34,059 nucleotides of DNA from JARRRL01 sp037380725 (GTDB taxonomy: Bacteria; Pseudomonadota; Gammaproteobacteria; Pseudomonadales; JANQJO01): NCBI GenBank assembly GCA_037380725.1, contig JARRRL010000091.1, positions 1 to 34,059 on the forward strand, in the 5' to 3' direction. The notes under the pieces are model-generated. The model was given only the letters and a program-made list of their open reading frames with translations. It made no database searches and was not told the origin of the DNA. Position 1 is the first letter of the stretch, and the number at the start of each line of letters is the position of its first letter. Below are positions 25,466-33,414 of the stretch, in pieces. A program made the translations under genes and the position numbers.

Positions 25466-26596
25466 ATGAAAAATATGGAACCACAAATTTTAGCCGCTGA
25501 AAATCTGGACACCTTAATCCAAGCTTTAAAAACAAGTGGCTTCTTCGTGATCGGGCCAGTGCGCCAAGAACAAACCATCGTCTACGACGAAATTCACAGC
25601 GCTGCTGATTTACCGCAGGGCTGGACGGATGAACAAGAAAAAGGACATTATCGATTGCTGCCCTCCGGAGACAGCCGATATTTTGGTCACACGGTAGCCG
25701 CTCACGCTTGGAAAAAATTTCTAAATCCACCCAAGCAGTTGCTGTGGCAAGCTCATCGCGAACAAGGGCGCATCGTGTTCTCACCTCAGTCCAGCGCGGC
25801 AGCACCATTGGCCTTCATCGGTGTGCGCAGTTGCGAACTGCACGCGATTCGCATTCAAGATGCGGTATTTATTCACGATGCGCACCGCGATGACCATTAC
25901 AACAATCGCCGTCAAACATTATTCACCGTTGCCGTGAATTGTACGCGTGCAGCCGCCACCTGCTTTTGCGCCAGCATGCACACGGGACCGGAAGTGACTT
26001 TAACAAGCGATATCGTTTTAACCGAAATCATTGACGATGAGTCGCATTATTTTTTGATGCACGCGGATACAGACAGCGGTCGTAATATCATCCAGCAGTT
26101 GCCACATCACGTGGCCACGCCGACACAGCACGCGCTTGCCAAGCAAGGCATTAGCGCCGCACGCGATCAAATGATCAACGGTCCTCGCTACTTTGATAGC
26201 AGCCAACTAAAAGAATTGCTTTACCGCAATCTCGAGTCACCCGCCTGGGATGAGGTGGCCGAGCGTTGCTTATCCTGCGCCAACTGTACCTTGGCGTGTC
26301 CGACTTGTTTCTGTTCAGCCGTGGAAGACACCACCGATTTAACGGGGCAACACGCCGAACGCTGGCAACGCTGGGATTCCTGCTTCAATCGTGATTTCAG
26401 CTACATCCACGGTGGTGCGGTTCGCCAAAGCACGCGCTCACGTTACCGGCAATGGATGACACATAAACTCGCCAGCTGGATAGACCAATTCGGTCACTCC
26501 GGCTGCGTGGGTTGCGGACGCTGCATTACGTGGTGCCCTGTTGGCATTGATATTACGGAACAATTGACAGCCCTCCAGGAGACCGATGCGCCGTGA
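25466..26596 (+). CDS. hyhB: Group 3b [NiFe] hydrogenase, Fe-S beta subunit
   Basis: This is the electron-transfer subunit of a cytoplasmic NAD(P)-linked hydrogenase, related to the A subunit of anaerobic sulfite reductase. It has 376 residues. The N-terminal domain includes FIGVRSCELHAIRIQD and the Cys-bearing CTRAAATCFCASM. Two [4Fe-4S] ferredoxin motifs lie near the C-terminus: CLSCANCTLACPTCFC (about 268-283) and CVGCGRCITWCPVG (about 347-360). It is the first gene of the operon. The ATG lacks a strong ribosome binding site and an in-frame ATG at 25475 is possible. Its stop overlaps the next gene (GTGA). It presumably passes electrons between the flavin subunit HyhG and the small subunit. 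Confidence 0.9.
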   Translation: MKNMEPQILAAENLDTLIQALKTSGFFVIGPVRQEQTIVYDEIHSAADLPQGWTDEQEKGHYRLLPSGDSRYFGHTVAAHAWKKFLNPPKQLLWQAHREQGRIVFSPQSSAAAPLAFIGVRSCELHAIRIQDAVFIHDAHRDDHYNNRRQTLFTVAVNCTRAAATCFCASMHTGPEVTLTSDIVLTEIIDDESHYFLMHADTDSGRNIIQQLPHHVATPTQHALAKQGISAARDQMINGPRYFDSSQLKELLYRNLESPAWDEVAERCLSCANCTLACPTCFCSAVEDTTDLTGQHAERWQRWDSCFNRDFSYIHGGAVRQSTRSRYRQWMTHKLASWIDQFGHSGCVGCGRCITWCPVGIDITEQLTALQETDAP

Positions 26597-26966
26597 AAAC
26601 TGTGTCGCAATTTGTACGCGAACACACACTGTTCAATGGCATGCCCAGCGAACAGGTGGATTTCATTGCTGGCTGCGGACAATTGCAACACACCAACTCC
26701 ATGGCTCAGCAACACCACTCTTAACGGTAAACGCCAATGAGCTTGTCAACTGGTCTTGGTTAATCCCGCCCTACCGTCACCGCTTTGATGCCCGTGCGCT
26801 GACGGCTCTGCGTACCGTAGCACTCAATGGTACCTGCATACGAAAAAAATGCGATATCGACCCCAAACTCGGTTTTGATTTATTACGTCGCCTGAGTGCT
26901 GTGATCATATCAAGCCTTCATAACGCTCAATTTCAACTGCTGGATGTTTATTCGACACATTCCTAG
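26593..26966 (+). pseudogene. Broken cyclic-nucleotide-binding (CNB) domain gene of the hydrogenase operon
   Basis: Group 3b operons often carry a small CRP-like CNB-domain protein at this position. Here GTG 26593, overlapping the hyhB stop, gives FVREHTLFNGMPSEQVDFIA, the usual CNB N-terminal helix, but this frame ends at TAA 26722. The second half of the domain sits in another frame: NELVNWSWLIPPYRHRFDAR, then LLRRLSAVIISSLHNAQFQL and LLDVY, ending at 26966. The central beta-roll residues that would bind nucleotide or sense redox (roughly 25-35 residues) are missing between the halves. An ATG at 26586 with AGGAG upstream gives an uninterrupted 126-codon frame in the second phase, but its first part is not CNB-like. 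A deletion with frameshift best explains this. Confidence 0.72.
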
Positions 26967-26981
26967 ACGACGCACACGATA

Positions 26982-26999
26982 GCGCCTGGAGCGCCTGGA
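26982..26999. repeat. 9-bp tandem duplication at the hyhG ribosome binding site
   Basis: GCGCCTGGA occurs twice head to tail (26982 and 26991). The second copy, with the following GAAAG, forms the likely Shine-Dalgarno sequence GGAG 11 bases before the hyhG ATG. The first copy places a spare GGAG nine bases further upstream. Confidence 0.85.
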
Positions 27000-27010
27000 G
27001 AAAGATTGCG

Positions 27011-27823
27011 ATGAACACGCCACAACGTTACCAAGTTGTCCATCGACAACTCGAAATTCCCGCCACCGTCACACTGGAAATACAAGCGGTTGACGCAGCA
27101 CACATCGCCCCTTTTTCACCAGGCCAATTTAACATGCTGTACGGTTTTGGCGCTGGAGAAGTGCCCATCTCTTTCAGTGGTTCACCGAATGCACGGCAGA
27201 GCTACCGTCATACGCTGCGCGCGGTCGGCAAAACAAGCGAAGCGCTGTCACAATTACAGGTTGGCGATCAGCTGGGCGTACGAGGGCCTTTCGGACGTGG
27301 CTGGCCGATGGATTTGCTCATCGGAAAGCATGTGCTGATCATCGCCGGCGGCCTTGGTCTCGCCCCCTTGCGACCAGTCATCGAAACACTGGTCTCACAG
27401 ACGGATCAATACGCTGGCATACAGTTATTTTATGGCGGTAAGCGCCCAGAAGAATTGCTGTACTTATCGCAGTTCAAAACGTGGCGCAGCGCGATTGACG
27501 TCGAGATCATCGTCGATCGCGCAGGACCAGACTGGTCCGGACACATTGGCGTCATCACTCAACTCGTAAACACCGCCCATTTTCCAGTTTCAAATACGAT
27601 CGCTCTGGTGTGCGGACCCGAAATTATGATGCGATTTTCAGTACAAACGCTACAGAGTAAATCACTACCGGATACCGCCATATACGTATCCATGGAACGA
27701 AATATGCACTGCGCCATTGGCCATTGCGGGCACTGCCAGTGGGGGCCCAATTTTATTTGCAAGGATGGCCCCGTATTTTGCTACGATGATATTGCCAGCT
27801 GGTTTTACCAGAAGGAATTGTAA
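27011..27823 (+). CDS. hyhG: Group 3b [NiFe] hydrogenase, FAD/NAD(P)-binding gamma subunit
   Basis: This subunit carries FAD, a [2Fe-2S] cluster and the NAD(P)(H) site, and so links H2 to nucleotide reduction. It has 270 residues. The ferredoxin-reductase-like FAD domain comes first (FSPGQFNMLYGFG; VPISFSGSP). The dinucleotide site is VLIIAGGLGLAPLRP (near residue 100). The C-terminal cluster ligands are in CAIGHCGHCQWGP and CKDGPVFCYDD. GGAG lies 11 bases upstream of the ATG, within a 9-bp duplication. The stop TAA overlaps the hyhS ATG by one base. Confidence 0.93.
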   Translation: MNTPQRYQVVHRQLEIPATVTLEIQAVDAAHIAPFSPGQFNMLYGFGAGEVPISFSGSPNARQSYRHTLRAVGKTSEALSQLQVGDQLGVRGPFGRGWPMDLLIGKHVLIIAGGLGLAPLRPVIETLVSQTDQYAGIQLFYGGKRPEELLYLSQFKTWRSAIDVEIIVDRAGPDWSGHIGVITQLVNTAHFPVSNTIALVCGPEIMMRFSVQTLQSKSLPDTAIYVSMERNMHCAIGHCGHCQWGPNFICKDGPVFCYDDIASWFYQKEL

Positions 27824-28659
27824 TGGCTTTGACAGAAAAAACCGTTCCCACAGCCTTTACCACAACCGTTACCACAAAAGTGGCCGTATGGAAATTCACC
27901 TCCTGCGATGGGTGTCAACTCAGTCTACTGGATTGCGAAGACGAACTGCTCACCATTGCTGAACACGTGGATATTGCTTATTTTATGGAAGCCACGAGCC
28001 GCCAGGTTCCTGGCCCCTACGATTTATCGCTGGTTGAAGGCTCCATTTCAACGCCAGAACAAGTGGAATTGATTCAATCGGTACGAAAGCAATCCCGTTT
28101 TTTAATCGCCATCGGCGCTTGCGCCACTTCCGGTGGCATTCAAGCACTGCGCAATTTTGCAAACATCGATGACTATATCAATGTGGTTTACGCCACACCA
28201 GCTTACATCCAAACGCTCGACACCTCCACGCCCATCAGCGATCACGTGACCGTGGATATGGAATTGCGCGGCTGCCCAATCAATAAACAGCAATTGCTGG
28301 AGGTACTCAACGCGTTCCTGAATCAACGCCGAGCGCAAATCAGCGATCACGCCGTTTGCGTGGAATGCAAACTCAACGGCACAGCGTGTCTCGCCGTCAC
28401 CCAACAAGCGACGTGCATGGGGCCGGTTACGCACGCCGGTTGCGGTGCCTTGTGCCCCAGATACAATCGTCCTTGTTTTGGTTGTTATGGACCCAAAGAA
28501 AACGCCAATCCCGACGCACTCAGCACGTGGTGGCAAACGGCGTTTAAAACCGATACCGTAAAAATAATCGAAAATCTTCAAAATTTTAATGCCGCATCAC
28601 CCGAATTTCACCGCACCGCTGATTCGCTTCGCCCAGGTGGTAACCGTGACCGATCATGA
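27823..28659 (+). CDS. hyhS: Group 3b [NiFe] hydrogenase small (delta) subunit
   Basis: The small subunit conducts electrons from the Ni-Fe site through three Fe-S clusters. The proximal cluster ligands are in FTSCDGCQLSLLDCE, GACATSGGIQAL and RGCPINK. Further clusters are bound by CVECKLNGTACL and CGALCPRYNRPCFGCYGP. The 278-residue protein has no Tat signal, so it is cytoplasmic, as expected for group 3. The tail after YGPKENANP is typical of the soluble sulfhydrogenase type. The start overlaps hyhG by one base, and the end overlaps the large-subunit gene by 14 bases when that gene starts at GTG 28646. Confidence 0.94.
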   Translation: MALTEKTVPTAFTTTVTTKVAVWKFTSCDGCQLSLLDCEDELLTIAEHVDIAYFMEATSRQVPGPYDLSLVEGSISTPEQVELIQSVRKQSRFLIAIGACATSGGIQALRNFANIDDYINVVYATPAYIQTLDTSTPISDHVTVDMELRGCPINKQQLLEVLNAFLNQRRAQISDHAVCVECKLNGTACLAVTQQATCMGPVTHAGCGALCPRYNRPCFGCYGPKENANPDALSTWWQTAFKTDTVKIIENLQNFNAASPEFHRTADSLRPGGNRDRS

Positions 28660-29956
28660 GAAAACCAAAACCATTCGCGTCGATTATTTGGCCCGTGTCG
28701 AAGGCGAAGGCGCGCTCTATATCCGCTACAACGACGAGCGGGTTCATGACGTAAAATTAAAAATTTTCGAGCCTCCCCGTTTTTTTGAAGCTTTTTTACA
28801 AGGCCGTGATTACCGCGAAGCACCCGATATCACAGCGCGCATTTGTGGTATATGCCCAGTCGCTTACCAAATGAGTGCTGTACATGCCATGGAAAATGCG
28901 CTGGCGATTGATCTTGAACCGGGTATGCATCAATTACGTCGATTGCTGTACTGCGGAGAGTGGATTGAAAGCCACGTCTTACATATCGTTATGTTACATA
29001 CCCCTGATTTTTTACACATCGACAGCGCAATGGAACTCGCCGCCATTCACCCCGACATCGTACAACAAGCCTTGTCCCTAAAGAAAACCGGCAACGCGAT
29101 TGTGAGTCGGCTCGGTGGGCGCGAGATACATCCCATCAACATTCGAGTCGGTGGTTTTTACCAATTACCCACTGCACGCGAATTAGATATTTTACGTCAC
29201 GATTTGCACAGCGCATTAGCGCAAGCCATCACCTTAGCGCGTTGGGTGGCCGAACTCCCGATTCCCGATTTTGATCGAAGCGCAGAACCGTATCTACTCG
29301 TTGCCCTGCACAACGAGCACGAATACCCCATGAACAGCGGCTCACTCATTTCCAGTGACGGCTTATCCCTCTGCGCCGCACAATTCGAAAAACACTTTAT
29401 CGAACAACACGTCGAACACAGCAATGCGCTGCACTGCTTATTCGAAGGTCAGCGACCTTATTTTGTCGGTCCCATGGCACGATTTAATCTCAATTTCGAC
29501 CAGCTGGCTCCTGGGGCGCACGCATTGGCCATCGAACTGAATGCCAAACCACCTTACCTCAACCCCTTCGCCAGTATTGTGGTGCGCGCACTGGAAGTCG
29601 TTCACGCCCTGGAAACGGGTATCACCATTCTGGACAAGTACCAAGCGCCCTCTCAACCCTTCGTCACAGGCTCAGTTCGAAGCGCTTCCGGCTGCGCCAT
29701 TACGGAAGCGCCTCGCGGAATCCTGTACCATCGCTATACCATCGATGATGACGGGAAAATTTTGTCCGCAAAGATTGTGCCGCCAACATCACAAAACCAG
29801 AAAACCATTGAAGACGATTTGCGACTGATGTTGCCATCACTGCTGCATTTGAACGAAGATGATTTGCGTCACCGTTGTGAACAAGCGATCCGAAATTACG
29901 ATCCTTGTATTTCTTGTGCCACACATTTTTTACAATTAACACTGGATAAACACTGA
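28646..29956 (+). CDS. hyhL: Group 3b [NiFe] hydrogenase large (alpha) catalytic subunit
   Basis: The large subunit binds the Ni-Fe(CN)2CO site. L1 is R65-I-C67-G-I-C70-P and L2 is D419-PC-IS-C424-AT-H427, so all four nickel-ligand cysteines are present. The nine residues after His427 (FLQLTLDKH) are the expected tail removed by the maturation protease. The N-terminal RVDYLARVEGEGAL is the usual L0 region. The frame begins at 28589, inside hyhS, but GTG 28646 has AGGTGG at about five bases and leads directly into the conserved start, so I choose it. It gives 436 residues, normal for group 3b. The family interconverts H2 and protons with NADP(H); some members also reduce polysulfide. Confidence 0.94.
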   Translation: MTDHEKTKTIRVDYLARVEGEGALYIRYNDERVHDVKLKIFEPPRFFEAFLQGRDYREAPDITARICGICPVAYQMSAVHAMENALAIDLEPGMHQLRRLLYCGEWIESHVLHIVMLHTPDFLHIDSAMELAAIHPDIVQQALSLKKTGNAIVSRLGGREIHPINIRVGGFYQLPTARELDILRHDLHSALAQAITLARWVAELPIPDFDRSAEPYLLVALHNEHEYPMNSGSLISSDGLSLCAAQFEKHFIEQHVEHSNALHCLFEGQRPYFVGPMARFNLNFDQLAPGAHALAIELNAKPPYLNPFASIVVRALEVVHALETGITILDKYQAPSQPFVTGSVRSASGCAITEAPRGILYHRYTIDDDGKILSAKIVPPTSQNQKTIEDDLRLMLPSLLHLNEDDLRHRCEQAIRNYDPCISCATHFLQLTLDKH

Positions 29957-29967
29957 CTGCTTAAACC

Positions 29968-30516
29968 ATGAAACAGACGGCGGAATTAAAAAAATTGGTG
30001 GTGGGACTGGGCAACCGCTGGCGTGGGGAAGATGGCGTAGGTCCCTTAGTGCTCGACGCGCTGCGAAAAATAGCCCACCCAAGCGCTGGCCATGAGATCG
30101 ATTACTTGGAAAGTCCGGCGGACAGCCTGACCTTGGTAAACGCCTGGCAGAATCGCGAACACGTTTATCTGATCGATGCCTGCGTTGACGACACCCTAAA
30201 GAGCGGCACCATCATTCGTCTCGACCTCACCCCCCTTAAGCCCAACGAAACAGAGGACCGTTTTCAGGACCAGCGGCCAGGTACTGATGACGCGGTTTTA
30301 AAAAAATTGCGTCACCCCACATCCAGCCATATGCTTGATCTCAAACAAGCACTCACCGTAAGTCAAACCCTGGGCGCGATGCCCAAACACCTGACTGTTT
30401 ACGCGATCGTAATCTCTCAATTTGACATTGGCGCACCGTTAAGTCAAAACGTAAACGATGCGGTGACGACGCTCGCGAAACAACTCAATAATCAATTAAA
30501 CCAAGCGACAGGATAA
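29968..30516 (+). CDS. Hydrogenase maturation endopeptidase (HycI/HybD family)
   Basis: This nickel-dependent protease removes the C-terminal tail of the large subunit once nickel is in place. The conserved start VVGLGNRWRGEDGVGP holds the acidic nickel ligand. A second acidic site is at VYLIDACVDD, and the histidine ligand lies in SSHMLDLKQAL. Its length is 182 residues, slightly above the usual ~150-165. The extra residues lie around PLKPNETEDRFQDQRPG. It is 11 bases downstream of hyhL, whose tail is its likely substrate. Confidence 0.9.
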   Translation: MKQTAELKKLVVGLGNRWRGEDGVGPLVLDALRKIAHPSAGHEIDYLESPADSLTLVNAWQNREHVYLIDACVDDTLKSGTIIRLDLTPLKPNETEDRFQDQRPGTDDAVLKKLRHPTSSHMLDLKQALTVSQTLGAMPKHLTVYAIVISQFDIGAPLSQNVNDAVTTLAKQLNNQLNQATG

Positions 30517-30518
30517 TC

Positions 30519-30788
30519 ATGCACGAACACGCCTTAATCAAAAGCCTACTGCGTAAAATCGATGACATCGCGCTTCAGCAAACGCCGAAGCGAATCCAAC
30601 ACATCACGATCACGCTCGGCGCCTTGTCTCATATTTCCGCTGAACATTTTCGTGAACATTTTGAACAAGCGGTGGCCAATACTCCCTTACAATCGGTGGC
30701 GCTGACCGTGGAATGCGAGACGGACATTCACGCCAACACAGCACAAGATATTATTTTAAAAAGCATCGACTTTGTTGAAAGCGAATGA
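30519..30788 (+). CDS. hypA: HypA-like nickel chaperone without the zinc domain
   Basis: The N-terminus MHEHALIKSLLRKID keeps Met1-His2-Glu3, which HypA uses to bind nickel. ITITLGALSHISAEHFREHF matches the HypA core. The standard HypA (about 113 residues) has a zinc finger with two CxxC pairs; this 89-residue protein has only one Cys (ECE) and no zinc site. The ending reads TAQDIILKSIDF, close to the normal HypA C-terminal strand, so the zinc loop is replaced by a short connector. I recall similar short HypA-like proteins in other group 3b operons, so this may be a subtype, not damage. Its stop overlaps the hypF start (ATGA). Confidence 0.82.
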   Translation: MHEHALIKSLLRKIDDIALQQTPKRIQHITITLGALSHISAEHFREHFEQAVANTPLQSVALTVECETDIHANTAQDIILKSIDFVESE

Positions 30789-33193
30789 TAACGCCAACGC
30801 AAACAGCCCAAACCGCATCATCGGTGTCTCACCGTCGGCGCTACCGCTGTATGGTGCGCGGCACAGTGCAAGGCATCGGATTTCGCCCCTATGTACAACG
30901 CTTGGCGAGATCGCTGGGCTTGGTTGGCTGGGTAGCCAACAGCACGCAAGGCGTCACAATCGAAATACAAGGAGACGCCACACAACTCGATACTTTTTTT
31001 AAAACACTGCCCGTTTCCGCACCACATCAGACGCCACTCGACATTACGGATCTGAACGCGATAGCGGTTATCGATTGCGCTGCCCACGAGGTTTCAACTC
31101 AGGCGGATTTCGTCATCGCCCCCTCCCAGACTGACGCTCAGACTGAACACCCTGTCACGATGAGCATTCCCCATGATCTTTTTCCTTGCTCTGACTGCTT
31201 GCATGAATTTCACGACACCAGTAATCGTCGTTATCATTACCCCTTTATTGCTTGCACGGCCTGCGGTCCACGATGGACCGTGTTACGTCAACTCCCCTTT
31301 GATCGAGTCAATACCAGCTATGCGGATTTTCCACCCTGTGATGAATGTCTTCAGGAATATCACGATCCGAATTCACGTCGCTGTCATCACCAAGGCATCA
31401 GTTGTCCACAATGTGGACCGCAACTTACTTTAGTAGACCAGAACGTAGCAGAGCAGAACGGAACATTACTCGCCAGCCCCGACGCCGTTTTGGCAAAGTG
31501 TGCAGAGCGTCTGGCGGCGGGTGATATTGTGGCCATCAAAAGCGTGGGCGGATTTCAACTCATCGTTGATGCGCACAACACGGACGCCATTCAACGTTTG
31601 CGTCAGCGTAAGCAGCGTCCCACAAAGCCCCTGGCGCTTATGTTTCCCAATCTCGAACAAGTGCTGCAGTATTGCCACGCTGAAACCCATGAACAGCAAA
31701 CACTGATCTCCCCCCAACGCCCCATTGTTTTGCTATCCAGGAAGATGCTACTGCCCAGCAAACAAAACCTGCCCGAAGCCGTTGCTCCCCAACAATCGTA
31801 TATCGGCGCGTTGTTACCGTGCTCGACCGTGCACGAAGCCTTATTCACGCAGTGGCGAACACCACTCATTGCCACCAGCGGTAACGCCAGCCATGATCCC
31901 ATGTGTTTTACTAACACCGATGCCTTGACGCGATTAGCCGAGCTGGCGGATTGTTTTTTATTGCATAATTTGAGCATCACTCAAGCACTGGATGATTCTG
32001 TGGTGCGCCTAATTGGTAATCGAAGCGTCGTTTTGCGCGCGGCGCGTGGATTCGCTCCCTATGTTTTACCGATTTCCCCACCGCAACGCTCACAAGCGCT
32101 TCCTGCCTCGTTGTGCGCGGTTGGGGGGCATCAGAAAAATACCGTAGCCCTATTAAACCCAGAAGGAATTTTCGTCAGTCCACACATTGGAGATCTGCAT
32201 ACGGTCTCATCTCAACAGCGATTTGTCGATACCGTCGCACGTTGCCGCACCTTATTGGCCTGCAACCCCTCAACCTGCATTACTGATTTACATCCGGATT
32301 ATGGCAGTAGCCAATGGGTCGCGGAACAACACGTAAAATCCTGTGCGGTGCAACACCATATTGCCCATTTTTTTAGTGTGATGGCCGAACATTATTATCG
32401 CGGTCCCGCTTTGGGCGTTTGCTGGGATGGATCCGGTCTTGGCACTGACGGCACCTTATGGGGCGGCGAATTTTTTGTGTGGGACGGCAATACCCGTGTT
32501 GAACGTATTGCCCACCTTCGACCCTTCCCGCTGCCCGGAGGCGATCAGGCTATTCGGGAACCTCGCCGTCAGGCTTTAGGATTACTATTCGCCATGCAAG
32601 CAGAAATTCCCGATCACTTACGCGCAAGCTTCAGTGACAGCGAATGGCAAAATTTGCACGTTATGATCAACAACCAGATCAACACACCGCTCTGCAGCAG
32701 TGTCGGTCGACTCATTGACGCCGTCGCCGCATTACTGCAATGCTGTTATCTAAACCGTTTTGAAGCGGATGCCGCTCTGCGCCTGGAGGCGCTGGCCGAA
32801 GGAGCTAAAAACAATCTGAACACCCTACCATTCACGCTACCATTCACGATTGATCGCACGGATACGTGTCGTGTCATCAACTGGCAAGCACTGATTGATC
32901 GTTTACTGTCGCAGCACAAGGCCAACAGTGATCACTCAGAACTGGCCGCCGCTTTTCACAACAGTTTAGCGGAGATGATTATGGCTGTTTCAAATGAGGT
33001 TCCTGATCTCCCTGTTTTTTTATCCGGTGGTGTTTTTCAAAATAAAATATTAACCGAAAAAGTGATCGCACGCATGCATCAACAGCACAGAACGGTGTTG
33101 ATGCACCGTCAAGTCCCGCCGAATGACGGTGGTCTCGCTGTTGGTCAATTGTATTACACCCTGCACGCACCGAGTATGTCATCATGTGTTTAG
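30785..33193 (+). CDS. hypF: Carbamoyltransferase HypF
   Basis: HypF makes the cyanide ligands of the Ni-Fe site by transferring a carbamoyl group from carbamoyl phosphate to HypE. All domains are visible in the 802 residues. The acylphosphatase domain is first (VRGTVQGIGFRPY, 24-36). Two zinc-finger segments follow (CSDC...CTACGP from about 135; CDEC...CPQCGP from about 185). The YrdC-like domain includes KSVGGFQLIVDA and KQRPTKPLALM, and the Kae1-like domain has HHIAHFFSVMAEH (about 523), GSGLGTDGTLWGGEF and LSGGVFQNKIL. A small 12-base duplication (CTACCATTCACG at 32825 and 32837) gives LPFTLPFT near residue 681. The end overlaps hypC by ten bases. Confidence 0.96.
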   Translation: MITPTQTAQTASSVSHRRRYRCMVRGTVQGIGFRPYVQRLARSLGLVGWVANSTQGVTIEIQGDATQLDTFFKTLPVSAPHQTPLDITDLNAIAVIDCAAHEVSTQADFVIAPSQTDAQTEHPVTMSIPHDLFPCSDCLHEFHDTSNRRYHYPFIACTACGPRWTVLRQLPFDRVNTSYADFPPCDECLQEYHDPNSRRCHHQGISCPQCGPQLTLVDQNVAEQNGTLLASPDAVLAKCAERLAAGDIVAIKSVGGFQLIVDAHNTDAIQRLRQRKQRPTKPLALMFPNLEQVLQYCHAETHEQQTLISPQRPIVLLSRKMLLPSKQNLPEAVAPQQSYIGALLPCSTVHEALFTQWRTPLIATSGNASHDPMCFTNTDALTRLAELADCFLLHNLSITQALDDSVVRLIGNRSVVLRAARGFAPYVLPISPPQRSQALPASLCAVGGHQKNTVALLNPEGIFVSPHIGDLHTVSSQQRFVDTVARCRTLLACNPSTCITDLHPDYGSSQWVAEQHVKSCAVQHHIAHFFSVMAEHYYRGPALGVCWDGSGLGTDGTLWGGEFFVWDGNTRVERIAHLRPFPLPGGDQAIREPRRQALGLLFAMQAEIPDHLRASFSDSEWQNLHVMINNQINTPLCSSVGRLIDAVAALLQCCYLNRFEADAALRLEALAEGAKNNLNTLPFTLPFTIDRTDTCRVINWQALIDRLLSQHKANSDHSELAAAFHNSLAEMIMAVSNEVPDLPVFLSGGVFQNKILTEKVIARMHQQHRTVLMHRQVPPNDGGLAVGQLYYTLHAPSMSSCV

Positions 33194-33414
33194 CCATTCC
33201 AGGAAAAATAGAAGCTATTGTCGAGGACGAGCCACTGTCCCGCACAGCGCGAGTCAGCTTTGCGGGTGTGCACAAAATCATTAATATTACGCTCGTTCCC
33301 GACGCTACAATTGGCGATTACGTTATTGTGCACGTTGGCATTGCCATCAGTAAGCTTGACGAAAATCAAGCTCAACAGGTCTTGACGCTCTTGAATGCCG
33401 TGAGCCCACTATGA
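33184..33414 (+). CDS. hypC: Hydrogenase assembly chaperone HypC
   Basis: This small chaperone binds Fe(CN)2CO with HypD and hands it to the apo-large subunit. It begins MCLAIPGKIEAI, with the essential Cys2 exposed after removal of Met1. GDYVIVHVGIAISKLDE is the second family signature. The 76 residues are normal. It starts within the end of hypF and its stop overlaps the hypD ATG (ATGA). Confidence 0.95.
   Translation: MCLAIPGKIEAIVEDEPLSRTARVSFAGVHKIINITLVPDATIGDYVIVHVGIAISKLDENQAQQVLTLLNAVSPL

Noticed and set aside
28589..28645. ATG 28589 as the start of the large hydrogenase subunit
   Set aside because: It would overlap hyhS by 71 bases and add residues unlike the family. GTG 28646 has a good ribosome binding site and leads straight into the conserved start.
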